Below, piece by piece: positions 33,933-41,375 of a DNA stretch of 64,000 bases. Source of the DNA: a virus; the IMG/VR virus record IMGVR_UViG_3300036790_000218, positions 1-64,000 of that record; one strand, given 5' to 3'. The position numbers and the translations under genes were made by a program. Below the pieces are notes generated by a model that did not search any database, was not told where the DNA came from, and saw only the letters and a program-made list of their open reading frames with translations. How positions within the stretch are numbered: position 1 is the stretch's first letter; each line of letters starts with the position of its first letter.

Positions 33933-36007
33933 GGCTGGTTACCGCCACCCATCCTGACCTGCGCGGTAACCGCAGGCCCCGCGGCCTGCTCGACCGCGAC
34001 TTTCCGGCATCCCTTGTCCTTCGAGCCCCCCACCGACACGGTTACCGACGTCACCCCGAGCGCCCGACACTGCGCCGACAACGCCGTATGCGACAGCCCG
34101 GCCCACCGGTCCGGCCACCGCTCAGCCAGCCGGCCAGCCAGCACATCCCAGTGCTGACCCGGCTCGTCGCCCTTGAACACGGCCAGCACGTCGGCCAGCA
34201 CATCTCGCGGGGCCGCGCCCTCCTCGTCCAGGCCGAGCGCGTACCCCGACAACACCCCGGCCCGCTCCCGGACCGCCCTGGCCCGGGCCGCGATCTTCTC
34301 CGTCGCCGGCAGGTCCAGGTAGTAGGTGCGGACCACCTGCGGGTCACCGTCGGCCTTCAGCCAGCCCAGCCCGGCGTCCGTCTTCGCCCGGAAGATCGCC
34401 GCGTTGTACCCGGCCTTGTAGGCGCCCGTGCCGAGGATCATGTCGTTCGAGTCGTAGTCCGGGACCTTCAGGCAGAACCGGGCCGTCACGATGCCGCGGA
34501 TCGCGGTCGGCAGCGACTCCTTGTCCGGCCGCTGCGTGGCCAGGATCACGATGATGCCCAGCGCCCGGCCCAGCCGGATCACATACGCCAGGTCGTCAGC
34601 GGCCTGCTCGCCGAACTCGGGGTGCATGAACAGGTTCTGCACCTCATCGAAGACCGCGACCTTCGGCCGGAACCCGCGCGCCGCCAGCTCGCGCGTGATC
34701 TTCCCCTCCGGCTTGACGTCCTTCGGGAGCTTCCCGAACACCTGCGAACGCTTCGCCAGCTCGGCGCGCAGCATCCGCGCCGACTCGGCCGCGTAGGCGA
34801 TCGAGTCGTCGTCGAGGCCGGAGACGTACCGGTCGCACACCTGCGCCAGCGGTTCCAGGTCACCCTTGCCCGCCAGCTCGTGCACCTGCATGTCGGCCAG
34901 CGGGTCCAGGGCCACGGCGCAGGCCAGCGCGCGCACGGCCGCCGTCTTCCCCTGGCCGGGCGAGGCGCCGATCAGCCAGTTCACCTCGAACATGGGCACC
35001 GTCACCGGCCGCTGCCGCGGGTCGGTGCCGAACGGCACACCCGCGAAGATGTCCGCCGTCCCCGCCTTGGCCAGCGGGTACTTCGGCTGCTTCATCTTCG
35101 TGATGTCGTGAAACCCGACCCAGAGATTGACCCGCCCCTCGTGCTCCTCCGGCACGCCTTCCGGCCACGTCGCCGACAGCGGCCGCCGCAGCCCGGACGC
35201 GAGCTCGGCGCGCTTGGAGATCAGCCACGCCGCGGTCACGCCCTGCGGCAGGTCGAACTGCACCGCCCACCCCGGGCCGTCCTTGAACGGGTCGGACAGG
35301 TAGGCGATCCCCGGGCCGTCCTTCAGCGCCTTGTTGATGTTCGCGTTCCCCAGCGACCCCAGCGCGTCCGTGACCAGCGACCGGGTGATCGGCTCATACC
35401 GGGGCGGCACCACCGCGGGGGCAATCAGCCGCCGCCCCGGGCTGCCGTAACGCGCCAGGAACGGCGCGGCGAGCACGGCCAGGACCGCCGGGCCGCGCCA
35501 CGACGTGTACTTGACCAGCAAGCCGATGACGATCGCGATGACGGCGACCTGGCCGGCCAGCAGCCACCCGCGGACCTTCCGCGTGTCCCTGGCCACCTTG
35601 TGCAGCGCCCGCCACTCCCGCGCATCCCCCGCGGCCGCGGCCTCCGACCGCAGCTCATGCTGCTCGAGCACCCACCACCAGTGCACCTGCGCGGCGAGCA
35701 GCCGCCCGGCCCCGATGACCGCGAGGATCACGGCGGCGAGCAGGTAGAACGGGGCGCGCAGGCCGTGGTAGCGGGCCCGGTGCCATTGCAGCCCGGTCCA
35801 CTGGGTGAGCGTGGCGCCGATGTTGTCCCGGTGCAGGGACACCGGGACGATGGGGCGGCGTTCGCCGGGCTGGCCGGTGATCTCGGCGTAGACCGCCGGG
35901 GCCGGGGTCTCGTCCGGGACGGCGGGAACGCCGGGCCGGATCGGCACCACCTCGGCGCCCGGCTCCTCGCCGGGGTGCTCGTCATCGCGCGGGTCACTCA
36001 CGGCCAT
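33929..36007 (-). CDS. FtsK/SpoIIIE (TraB-type) DNA translocase
   Basis: This 692-residue protein matches the layout of TraB, the FtsK-like pump that moves double-stranded DNA between mycelial cells in actinomycete conjugation. Two or three hydrophobic segments lie at about residues 86-105 and 148-185. The motor domain has Walker A GASPGQGKT (347-355) and a Walker B-like VAVFDEVQNLF with Asp454-Glu455. The C-terminal 60 residues look like a winged helix, which in TraB reads specific 8-bp repeats. It is the centre of the minus-strand transfer operon. Use in phage DNA handling is the alternative reading. Confidence 0.82.
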   Translation of the reverse strand: MAVSDPRDDEHPGEEPGAEVVPIRPGVPAVPDETPAPAVYAEITGQPGERRPIVPVSLHRDNIGATLTQWTGLQWHRARYHGLRAPFYLLAAVILAVIGAGRLLAAQVHWWWVLEQHELRSEAAAAGDAREWRALHKVARDTRKVRGWLLAGQVAVIAIVIGLLVKYTSWRGPAVLAVLAAPFLARYGSPGRRLIAPAVVPPRYEPITRSLVTDALGSLGNANINKALKDGPGIAYLSDPFKDGPGWAVQFDLPQGVTAAWLISKRAELASGLRRPLSATWPEGVPEEHEGRVNLWVGFHDITKMKQPKYPLAKAGTADIFAGVPFGTDPRQRPVTVPMFEVNWLIGASPGQGKTAAVRALACAVALDPLADMQVHELAGKGDLEPLAQVCDRYVSGLDDDSIAYAAESARMLRAELAKRSQVFGKLPKDVKPEGKITRELAARGFRPKVAVFDEVQNLFMHPEFGEQAADDLAYVIRLGRALGIIVILATQRPDKESLPTAIRGIVTARFCLKVPDYDSNDMILGTGAYKAGYNAAIFRAKTDAGLGWLKADGDPQVVRTYYLDLPATEKIAARARAVRERAGVLSGYALGLDEEGAAPRDVLADVLAVFKGDEPGQHWDVLAGRLAERWPDRWAGLSHTALSAQCRALGVTSVTVSVGGSKDKGCRKVAVEQAAGPAVTAQVRMGGGNQP

Positions 36008-36623
36008 CCCCGTTCAGGCTGGCCGCGGCCGGGACGGTCGGCGTGCAGATCTTGCGCGCCGCCGACCGAGCGATACCGAACCGCTTGTGCAGCTGGTACT
36101 CCGTCAGCGCATGGCCGCCCGCCACAGACGCCGCGTATGCGGCCGCCGCAGCGTCATACGAAGACGCCGGAACCCCCACCGGGCCAGCCGGTATAAGCGT
36201 CTGCTTAACCGCTGCGGCGAGCACCGGGCGGACGGCCACCATGACCATCTCGGCCAGCCCGGCGAACACCGCGCCCGGCCACGCCGAGATCACCGCCGAC
36301 AGCCACCCCGACGGCAGGCCGTAGGTCACGTTCGCGCCGACCGTCGCCGCGATCCCGGCGTACAGCAGCATGCGCGGCAGCCACCGCGCGAGACCGTCCG
36401 GGTCGACGCCCGCCTGCTTCTGCAGCCACATCACCACACCGGCCGCGACGATCAGCAGGTCGACCGAAAGCGGCAGCAGCCGCGCGGTCCATCCGTGCTG
36501 CGCGTGCTGCAGGCCGAGGTTGTAGATGTGCTCGTACGACTGGCCGAACGCGAACGCGGCGACGGCGCCGACGGCGGCCAGGGCGCCGTAGATCAGCCAG
36601 CGGACCGCCGGGTCAGCCTTCAC
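35994..36623 (-). CDS. DUF2637-type membrane protein
   Basis: This 209-residue protein has four to five hydrophobic segments in the first 140 residues (WLIYGALAAVGAVAAFAFG, LLPLSVDLLIVAAGVVMW, LLYAGIAATVGANVTYGL). A soluble C-terminal part contains an HTH-like helix (LTEYQLHKRFGIARSAARKI). This arrangement is typical of DUF2637 proteins encoded beside TraB in actinomycete integrative conjugative elements. It overlaps the translocase gene by 14 bases. Confidence 0.7.
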   Translation of the reverse strand: MKADPAVRWLIYGALAAVGAVAAFAFGQSYEHIYNLGLQHAQHGWTARLLPLSVDLLIVAAGVVMWLQKQAGVDPDGLARWLPRMLLYAGIAATVGANVTYGLPSGWLSAVISAWPGAVFAGLAEMVMVAVRPVLAAAVKQTLIPAGPVGVPASSYDAAAAAYAASVAGGHALTEYQLHKRFGIARSAARKICTPTVPAAASLNGDGRE

Positions 36624-36783
36624 CGGCCACCGCCCGCTCCAGCTTCGAGTCCAGCTCCTCCGCCGACTCGGCCACGTGGATCTCCCACGACGTCGGCGAC
36701 GGCCGCCGCACCGCGATGTAGGCGCCGGAACTCATCAAGATCTCCCACGCGGGCCACTCGGCCACGAGCTCGTCTAGCGTCAC
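36613..36783 (-). CDS. Small soluble protein of transfer operon
   Basis: This 56-residue protein starts at GTG 36783 with GGAAGGAAA upstream. It reads VTLDELVAEWPAWEILMSSG at the start and has a beta-strand segment with SWEIHVAESAEELD later. It overlaps the next upstream gene by four bases (GTGA) and the DUF2637 gene by eleven. Its function is unknown. Confidence 0.5.
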   Translation of the reverse strand: MTLDELVAEWPAWEILMSSGAYIAVRRPSPTSWEIHVAESAEELDSKLERAVAGEG

Positions 36784-36962
36784 CGGCCGTTTCCTTCCTT
36801 TGCCGCGCGCCGCGCCTGCTCGCGCATCTCGTCGACCAGGTCCCGGGTCAGCGGCTGCCCCGACTTGCGCCAGTCGCGGACCAGCACGGCCAGGTTCCGG
36901 CGGTAGCGGCGCCACCGCCGCCACCGCTGCCAGAGGGTGAGGGGTTCGGCATGCGTGCCCAT
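36780..36962 (-). CDS. Small basic protein of transfer operon
   Basis: This 60-residue protein starts at ATG 36962 and is rich in Trp and Arg (LWQRWRRWRRYRRNLAVLVRDW). A negatively charged helix follows. It is the first gene of the minus-strand transfer operon. It may bind nucleic acid or membranes. No family is recognised. Confidence 0.45.
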   Translation of the reverse strand: MGTHAEPLTLWQRWRRWRRYRRNLAVLVRDWRKSGQPLTRDLVDEMREQARRAAKEGNGR

Positions 36963-37012
36963 GCGCCCCACCGTACGCCAGCACAAGCCACCGAGCCATA
37001 CCGCGCTGGCTC

Positions 37013-37018
37013 TAGGAT
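37013..37018 (+). promoter_or_regulatory. -10-like element TAGGAT for GntR gene
   Basis: TAGGAT ends 10 bases before the ATG at 37029, so transcription would start at or near the start codon. A -35 sequence was not clear. Confidence 0.45.
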
Positions 37019-37028
37019 TACCGGGGTT

Positions 37029-37277
37029 ATGTCAGTCACACTGTGGTGCGTGATGGTTGACCACGGCGCACCAGAACCGCTCCACGCTCAGCTCACCGCG
37101 ATCCTGCGCCAGCAGATCGCATCCGGCGAGCTGCCCTCGCACTCCCGGCTGCCGACGCTGAGCGAGCTGGCCGACCGGCACAAGATCGCCATCACCACCG
37201 TCCAGGACGCGCTGAAGCCGCTGAAGGCCGAGGGGCTGATCGTCACCTACCCGGGGCGGGGCATGTTCGTGGCGTGA
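37029..37277 (+). CDS. GntR-family transcriptional regulator 1
   Basis: This 82-residue protein is a nearly bare GntR DNA-binding domain (PLHAQLTAILRQQIASGELP, SRLPTLSELADRHKIAITTVQDALKPLKAEGLI, then the wing YPGRGMFVA). In AICEs of the pSAM2 type, a GntR protein called KorSA represses the transfer and pra genes, so this is a likely controller of the minus-strand transfer operon, which diverges from it. The start could also be ATG 37053. It has no effector-binding domain. Confidence 0.75.
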   Translation: MSVTLWCVMVDHGAPEPLHAQLTAILRQQIASGELPSHSRLPTLSELADRHKIAITTVQDALKPLKAEGLIVTYPGRGMFVA

Positions 37278-37357
37278 GCCGCGGCGGCGCCGGGACCAGC
37301 CCAGGGAGATTGTGTAAGACGCTGGGAACCGGTCCTGTGCGACGGCGCCGCCGCGGC
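37278..37357. terminator. 15-bp perfect inverted repeat between convergent genes
   Basis: The arms are 37278-37292 (GCCGCGGCGGCGCCG) and 37343-37357 (CGGCGCCGCCGCGGC), 50 bases apart. It separates the GntR gene from a convergent minus-strand gene ending at 37360. It may serve as a two-way terminator. Confidence 0.5.
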
Positions 37358-37359
37358 GC

Positions 37360-37572
37360 TCAGGTAGCCGCCTCCGCAGCGGCCAGCAGGCCGTGCAGCT
37401 CGTCCAGCGTCCGCGCCTGGGTCGCCTTCCCGCGCGGATGCCCGTTCTCGTTCAGCCGGCGCGCGCAGTAGCCGAACCCCTCGAACCCGATCTCAACCCG
37501 CCACGCCTTGTGGTCGGCCTTGAACCGGCCCACGTTGTGGCCGTAGGTGGCCGGCCGGGCCTCGGCGGTCAC
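37360..37572 (-). CDS. Small hypothetical protein of GntR region
   Basis: This 70-residue protein starts at GTG 37572, overlapping the stop of the previous gene. It has a small alpha/beta look: KADHKAWRVEIGFEGFGYCARR, then GHPRGKATQARTLDELHGLLAAAEAA. A longer reading to 37725 is possible but overlaps a better gene. The function is unknown. Confidence 0.5.
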   Translation of the reverse strand: MTAEARPATYGHNVGRFKADHKAWRVEIGFEGFGYCARRLNENGHPRGKATQARTLDELHGLLAAAEAAT

Positions 37573-37712
37573 GGCCGGCCACCCAGAGCCATCGCCGCGA
37601 TCGCCCACAGGACCAGAACCACGTAGCCGCCCACGATCCACGCCGCGGCCTTCAGGCCACGCCGCAACCACTTCCGCACGCGCCGCGATTTTGCAATTGC
37701 GTGAACGCTCAT
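37569..37712 (-). CDS. Small single-pass membrane protein
   Basis: This 47-residue protein starts at ATG 37712 and has a basic N-terminus (SRRVRKWLRRGLKAA) followed by one membrane segment (WIVGGYVVLVLWAIAAMAL). It diverges from the second GntR gene and is coupled to the next gene by GTGA. Confidence 0.5.
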   Translation of the reverse strand: MSVHAIAKSRRVRKWLRRGLKAAAWIVGGYVVLVLWAIAAMALGGRP

Positions 37713-37762
37713 GAGGCATAGGCAACCATCAGAAGGGGTAAACAACCACCCCTAGCCCTGGG

Positions 37763-37791
37763 TTGTCACCAGCAGGTAAGCCCGTTACTAC
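37763..37791 (+). promoter_or_regulatory. Promoter of second GntR gene
   Basis: TTGTCA (37763-37768) and TACTAC (37786-37791) are separated by 17 bases and form a good -35/-10 pair. The predicted start falls at about 37799, so the GntR message would be leaderless. Confidence 0.55.
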
Positions 37792-37799
37792 CTTGGAAG

Positions 37800-38030
37800 A
37801 TGATCGACAAGGAGAGCGGCACGCCGCCATGGCAGCAGGTCGCTGCCATCATCCGGCAGCGCGTCATCGACGGCACCTACCCGCCGGGCACCAAGATCCC
37901 CTCCGCGCTCGCGCTCTCCGGAGAGTTCGCCGTCAACCGGGCCACCATCACCAAAGCGGTCAACCAGCTGAAGGCTGAGGGGGTGCTGACCGCGGTCGCC
38001 GGGTGGGGAACCTCGGTCGCCGGGAAATAG
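37800..38030 (+). CDS. GntR-family transcriptional regulator 2
   Basis: This 76-residue protein is again a bare GntR winged helix: PPWQQVAAIIRQRVIDGTYPPG, then LALSGEFAVNRATITKAVNQLKAEGVL and a short wing. The ATG lies at the predicted transcription start, with no Shine-Dalgarno needed. It is followed by a hairpin terminator. Two small GntR proteins beside a TraB-type translocase suggest layered repression of transfer. Confidence 0.75.
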   Translation: MIDKESGTPPWQQVAAIIRQRVIDGTYPPGTKIPSALALSGEFAVNRATITKAVNQLKAEGVLTAVAGWGTSVAGK

Positions 38031-38033
38031 AGG

Positions 38034-38071
38034 AGCCCCCGCGGGCAGAGCCTCGGCTACCCGCGAGGGCT
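38034..38071 (+). terminator. Terminator after second GntR gene
   Basis: AGCCCCCGCGGG (38034-38045) pairs with CCCGCGAGGGCT (38060-38071) with one mismatch, followed by TTTGG. It stands four bases after the GntR stop. The 130 bases between it and the next gene show nothing recognisable. Confidence 0.65.
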
Positions 38072-38202
38072 TTGGTCCTCGCCTTCATCAGTGGCGGGGG
38101 GGCAGGGTCCTGGTCACGGGCTCCAGGCGCCTGCTGGGCATCGGCCGGGCCGGCCAGCGTCCCTACCCTGAGCGGCCCCCCTAACGGGAAGACCCGGCCA
38201 GC

Positions 38203-38421
38203 CTACCGGGCGCTCCATGGACATCCGGAGCGATGGCTGCCGGTGTCACCGATGCCGCCACAAGTGCAGCCGTCCAGCGGGATCGGTGTGGGCCGAGAAC
38301 GGGCGATGCTGTTAATGCGCTGCGTGGTCTCCCGCATGCCTGCAAGCTCGGCGTCGAGCTGAGCTTGCCAGTCGGCGGGAAGTGCGATTTCAGGGCTCTT
38401 GGCTGGCACTGTGGCTGGCAT
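38203..38421 (-). CDS. Small Cys-containing protein beside att site
   Basis: This 72-residue protein starts at ATG 38421, 8 bases after AAGGA on the minus strand. It has an amphipathic helix (PADWQAQLDAELAGMRETTQ) and a C-terminal CTCGG with HRSGCPW, possibly zinc-binding. An upstream in-frame extension would run through the tRNA fragment and is not used. It lies on the opposite side of the att core from the integrase. Confidence 0.5.
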   Translation of the reverse strand: MPATVPAKSPEIALPADWQAQLDAELAGMRETTQRINSIARSRPTPIPLDGCTCGGIGDTGSHRSGCPWSAR

Positions 38422-38457
38422 CTCGCTTGATCCTTTCGGGCCATACGGCCTCTGACC

Positions 38458-38507
38458 TGGTGGGGCGCCCGGGGCTCGAACCCGGAACCCACGGATTAAA
38501 AGTCCGT
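38458..38507 (-). tRNA. 3' fragment of tRNA-Lys(UUU), candidate att core
   Basis: On the minus strand this holds a complete anticodon arm (ACGGA-CTTTTAA-TCCGT, anticodon UUU), variable loop, T arm (CCGGG-TTCGAGC-CCCGG), the 3' acceptor strand and an encoded CCA. The D arm and 5' acceptor strand are missing upstream. Tyrosine integrases often use the 3' half of a tRNA gene as attachment core, and an integrase gene lies 1 kb away. I take this as one end of an integrated element or as attP. Confidence 0.8.
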
Positions 38508-38526
38508 CACACCGTTTTGTGCTTGT

Positions 38527-38700
38527 GTGCACTCGCGTTTACCGGCGTCCACTACGTGCAGCTTAACGGGTTCTGACAGTACCAGTCGTGTGCACTCGCG
38601 TCAACTAAGTGCACTCGCGTGTATTCCCTAGGCTGGCACGTTGGCTGGCAAACTCACCAGCCCATCCGCGTGCACACGAGTGCGCGAAGTGTACTCGCGC
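38527..38700. promoter_or_regulatory. Cluster of 12-bp operator-like repeats before HTH gene
   Basis: Three exact copies of GTGCACTCGCGT occur at 38527-38538, 38590-38601 and 38609-38620. An inverted two-mismatch copy lies at 38674-38685 and a direct two-mismatch copy at 38689-38700. The last one ends five bases before a -10-like TATGGT (38705-38710), so binding there would block the promoter of the HTH gene at 38718. Related copies lie at 41289-41364. Confidence 0.7.
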
Positions 38701-38717
38701 GCGCTATGGTACTCGTC

Positions 38718-38996
38718 ATGCGGACCTACAAGCGGAAGCGGCTGAAGACCAAGGGCCGGGGCCGGATGCTCGTGGCCGCGCAGCTGCGCGGGCAGGGCAT
38801 GTCGTTGCGGCAGATCGCCGCCGAGACCGGCGTGAGCAAAGACACGGTGCTCCGTGACCTCCGCGAGTGGGACTCGCTGAACGCCAAAGTGTCTCAACTG
38901 CCTGTCTCAAAGATGCCCCGCGCCCCTGAAGGCCGGGGCGAAAACGAGACAGCCGAATGCGACAGCAACGTCGTCCAGCTGAGGAGAAGGGCATGA
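38718..38996 (+). CDS. HTH DNA-binding protein, near att site
   Basis: This 92-residue protein has a basic start, a helix-turn-helix (LRGQGMSLRQIAAETGVSKDTVLRDLREWD, with AAETGVSKDTV as the turn), and a disordered C-terminal tail ending in basic residues. The ATG lies 7 bases after a -10-like sequence, implying a leaderless message. The operator-like repeats in front suggest it is part of the lysogeny switch or copy control. The neighbouring gene overlaps its stop. Confidence 0.65.
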   Translation: MRTYKRKRLKTKGRGRMLVAAQLRGQGMSLRQIAAETGVSKDTVLRDLREWDSLNAKVSQLPVSKMPRAPEGRGENETAECDSNVVQLRRRA

Positions 38997-39490
38997 TTCA
39001 AAGGAGTCTGTGGCTGAGGACTCAGCTCGCCGAAACGGGCGAGCAGATCGTCGCCAACAGCGCGACGACAAGAGAAGCGGCCGAGGATCTCGCAGACAAG
39101 ATCAACGCCAACGAGCCGGCCACCGCACAGGCTGTCCTCATCCACTGGCTTACCGGCCAGCTGAAGGTCTGGACCTACAAGCGCGTGCGTGACCACTTCC
39201 AGGAGGACGAGATCCCCGGCCAGGCGACGCTGCCTTGTCCCGAACTGCCGCCGCACCTGGAAATTGGCATCGCGCGGACGGCTCATCAGAACGTCATGAC
39301 CGCCAGGGACTGGGACAACGCGCTAGCCATCTACCGGAACCGACGCGATCAAGCCGAAGTCAGTTTCCAGGCGGTCGAGCGGCGCTACAACCAGATCCGG
39401 CCGCTGCTGATCGATGACACGCTGACCACTGCTGACGTCATCGACAGGCTTCCGCCCGAGTCTCCGCAGGATGAGGCAGCCGACGGTTAG
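38993..39490 (+). CDS. Hypothetical protein coupled to HTH gene
   Basis: This 165-residue protein starts at an ATG overlapping the previous stop. It is mostly helical, with an early stretch LRTQLAETGEQIVANSATT and later YRNRRDQAEVSFQAVERRYNQ. It converges with the integrase gene and overlaps its end by four bases. I recognise no family; its coupling to the HTH protein suggests they act together. Confidence 0.5.
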   Translation: MIQRSLWLRTQLAETGEQIVANSATTREAAEDLADKINANEPATAQAVLIHWLTGQLKVWTYKRVRDHFQEDEIPGQATLPCPELPPHLEIGIARTAHQNVMTARDWDNALAIYRNRRDQAEVSFQAVERRYNQIRPLLIDDTLTTADVIDRLPPESPQDEAADG

Positions 39491-40674
39491 CCGCCGAACA
39501 CCCGGTCGATCACCTCGGCCACCTGCCGGTGCACCAGCGGCCTGACATGCTTGTAAACCTTCGCCATCTCCGCCGTCGACCAGCCCATCATCGCCTGCAC
39601 CACCCGCGGATCCACGCCTTCCTCCATCAGCGTCGTCGCGTAGACGTGGCGGCAGGCATGCACTTTGTACCCCGGCAGGCCGAGATCGGCCAGCAGATCC
39701 TGCCAGTCCTGCCAGTCCCGGCGCGGGTGCACCGGCCGGCCGAGGGCATCAGTGAACACAAGATCATTAGCAATATTTGTAATCTGCGTCTTGCGGTGCC
39801 GGATCAGCGCGGCCACGGCCAGTGCGCCCAGCGGCACGCTGCGCCGCGACTCGGCCGACTTCGGGTCCTTGACGATCCGCTGCGTCGTCCGCTTCCGGCC
39901 GACATGCACGGGCCCGTCGTCGGTGCCGCCCGGTATCAGGGCCGCGCTCTTGTGCACCTCGAGGTGCGCGGGCGGCCGGACGTGAATGTCACGCTTCCAT
40001 TCCAGGGCCAGGCGCTCACCCTGGCGGATACCGGTCGTTATCGCCAGCGTCCACGTGGCGCCGCCCGGCCACGTCTCGCACCGGGCCAGGACCGCCTTGA
40101 CGTCCTCGCGCGGCGGCAGCTGCGGCGCCTCGCGCCTCGCGGACGGGGGCGAGACGTTCGCGGCCGGGTTGCGGCCGATCCGCTTGCGGGCCACCGCCAG
40201 CTTCAGCGCCCGGCTCATGATCCGGTGGCACTGGCCGATCGTCGAGGCCGACAGCGGCCGGCCGGTCCGCTCGCTGACCCGCGCCTCCAGCTCGGCATGC
40301 CAGTCCTCGATCATCTCCTCGTCCAGCTCGGCGAGCGGCACGTGCTCGAAGTAGGGCGCGGTCAGTTCCTCGATCTTCTGCCGGTAGGACTTGTGCCAGG
40401 TGGTGGCTTCTACCTCGCGCCTGGCGGGGCCGTGCAGCCAGTGCAGCAGCCAGTCGGCCACGGTCGGCGGCCGGCCGCGCGGCAGCGTGAACCCGTCGCG
40501 GCGCCGGTCCAGGAACCGCTGCCGCTTATCCATCGCCGCCTTCGCGGTCGGGCCGGTGAACTCCCGGCGGTCACGCCGCCCGCCCCGGTAACCGAGATCG
40601 GCGACGGCCACCCACTGACCGCGGTCCTTGCGGTGGTAGACCGATCCCTCCCCCTGCTGCCGCCGTCCTGACAC
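39487..40674 (-). CDS. int: Tyrosine recombinase (phage integrase)
   Basis: This 395-residue protein carries an Arg/Lys-rich arm-binding N-terminus (QGEGSVYHRKDRGQWVA), a core-binding domain, and the catalytic domain. The catalytic residues seen are Arg217 in TTGIRQGERL, His339 and Arg342 in VHACRHVYAT, Trp365 in MGWST, and the nucleophile Tyr374 in KVYKHV. The size is typical of actinophage and AICE integrases. It would recombine attP and attB, the core being the tRNA-Lys fragment 1 kb away. GTG 40674 is the likely start. Confidence 0.92.
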   Translation of the reverse strand: MSGRRQQGEGSVYHRKDRGQWVAVADLGYRGGRRDRREFTGPTAKAAMDKRQRFLDRRRDGFTLPRGRPPTVADWLLHWLHGPARREVEATTWHKSYRQKIEELTAPYFEHVPLAELDEEMIEDWHAELEARVSERTGRPLSASTIGQCHRIMSRALKLAVARKRIGRNPAANVSPPSARREAPQLPPREDVKAVLARCETWPGGATWTLAITTGIRQGERLALEWKRDIHVRPPAHLEVHKSAALIPGGTDDGPVHVGRKRTTQRIVKDPKSAESRRSVPLGALAVAALIRHRKTQITNIANDLVFTDALGRPVHPRRDWQDWQDLLADLGLPGYKVHACRHVYATTLMEEGVDPRVVQAMMGWSTAEMAKVYKHVRPLVHRQVAEVIDRVFGG

Positions 40675-40792
40675 GGGCCCTCATCCTCTCCCAGAGCCGG
40701 CCGAGCTCGAACGCTATTAATACTGGCGCGATTGCCCATTTGAGGTAAGCCCCGCAGGCTGCGACCGCAGCGAGGGCTATGCCCAGGTCCAT
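40571..40792 (-). CDS. Small membrane protein overlapping integrase start
   Basis: This 73-residue protein starts at ATG 40792 with AAGGAGGGG upstream. The first 30 residues are hydrophobic (LGIALAAVAACGAYLKWAIAPVLIAFELG) and the rest is basic. It overlaps the integrase start by 104 bases, so its C-terminal third is constrained by that frame. The excellent ribosome binding site argues for translation. Confidence 0.45.
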   Translation of the reverse strand: MDLGIALAAVAACGAYLKWAIAPVLIAFELGRLWERMRARVRTAAAGGGIGLPPQGPRSVGGRRRSRLPGRAA

Positions 40793-40888
40793 CAGTTCTC
40801 CCCCTCCTTGTCGGAAACCCGGCATGGGATAGACGACGAGACGGGATTCCCGGTTTACCTCATCTTGCACATCGCTGAACGCAAGGTG

Positions 40889-41275
40889 CTATTCGTCACT
40901 GTTGTCACGGCGGAATCGTTCTTCCAGCCGGTCTTTCTGGCGGCCTGACAGGCGCGGGTCGCCGATGCGGGTCAGGTACGCGGCGACGTCGGCCCGGTCG
41001 CGCTCGCTCAGCTCGCCGGGGGTGATGTTCAGGAAGCGGGCGATCATGGCCACGATCCGGGTCGTGCCTTTCCTGTAGATCTCGATGCCGGGCGCGACTT
41101 TCTTGCGGGCGGTCTCGACCTCGGTCCAGGCGCTGGGGGAGATCCCGGCGCCGATGGCGGCCTGGCGCACGGACAGGAAGCGTGCCTCGCGGCGGGTCCT
41201 GATGAGTTCGGCCTCTGGTGGCGGCGGCGGGAGTGTCGTCACGGCAGGCTCCAGGTTGGGTGCGCTGATGTTCAC
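40889..41275 (-). CDS. XRE-like HTH regulator, candidate immunity repressor
   Basis: This 128-residue protein has a helix-turn-helix in its middle (ARFLSVRQAAIGAGISPSAW, then TEVETARKKV) and a following helical part (TRIVAMIARFLNITPGELSE), the pattern of XRE-family repressors. It diverges from an excisionase-like gene, across a 100-base region rich in operator-like repeats. This is the place of a lysogeny switch, so it is the best candidate for the phage B repressor. GTG 41275 is taken as start. Confidence 0.7.
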   Translation of the reverse strand: MNISAPNLEPAVTTLPPPPPEAELIRTRREARFLSVRQAAIGAGISPSAWTEVETARKKVAPGIEIYRKGTTRIVAMIARFLNITPGELSERDRADVAAYLTRIGDPRLSGRQKDRLEERFRRDNSDE

Positions 41276-41375
41276 ACGTTAACACGCTGTGCACACGCGT
41301 CCATAGGGAAGTTTCCTGCGGCGAGTCGCGCCATCCGGGTAGACACGCGTGCACGCGAGTGCGTAAAGTGCACGC
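41276..41375. promoter_or_regulatory. Divergent promoter-operator region of lysogeny switch
   Basis: Copies of the 12-bp repeat occur here: GTGCACACGCGT at 41289-41300 (one mismatch), and overlapping direct and inverted versions around 41349-41364. On the plus strand TAGACA (41340-41345) and TAAAGT (41364-41369) are spaced by 18 bases, giving a promoter whose start falls on the ATG at 41376. The repeats sit inside the promoter spacer, which suits repression. Confidence 0.65.

Noticed and set aside
38458-38530. A complete tRNA-Lys gene
   Set aside because: Only the anticodon arm through CCA is present. No D arm or 5' acceptor strand can be found in the bases upstream on the minus strand.
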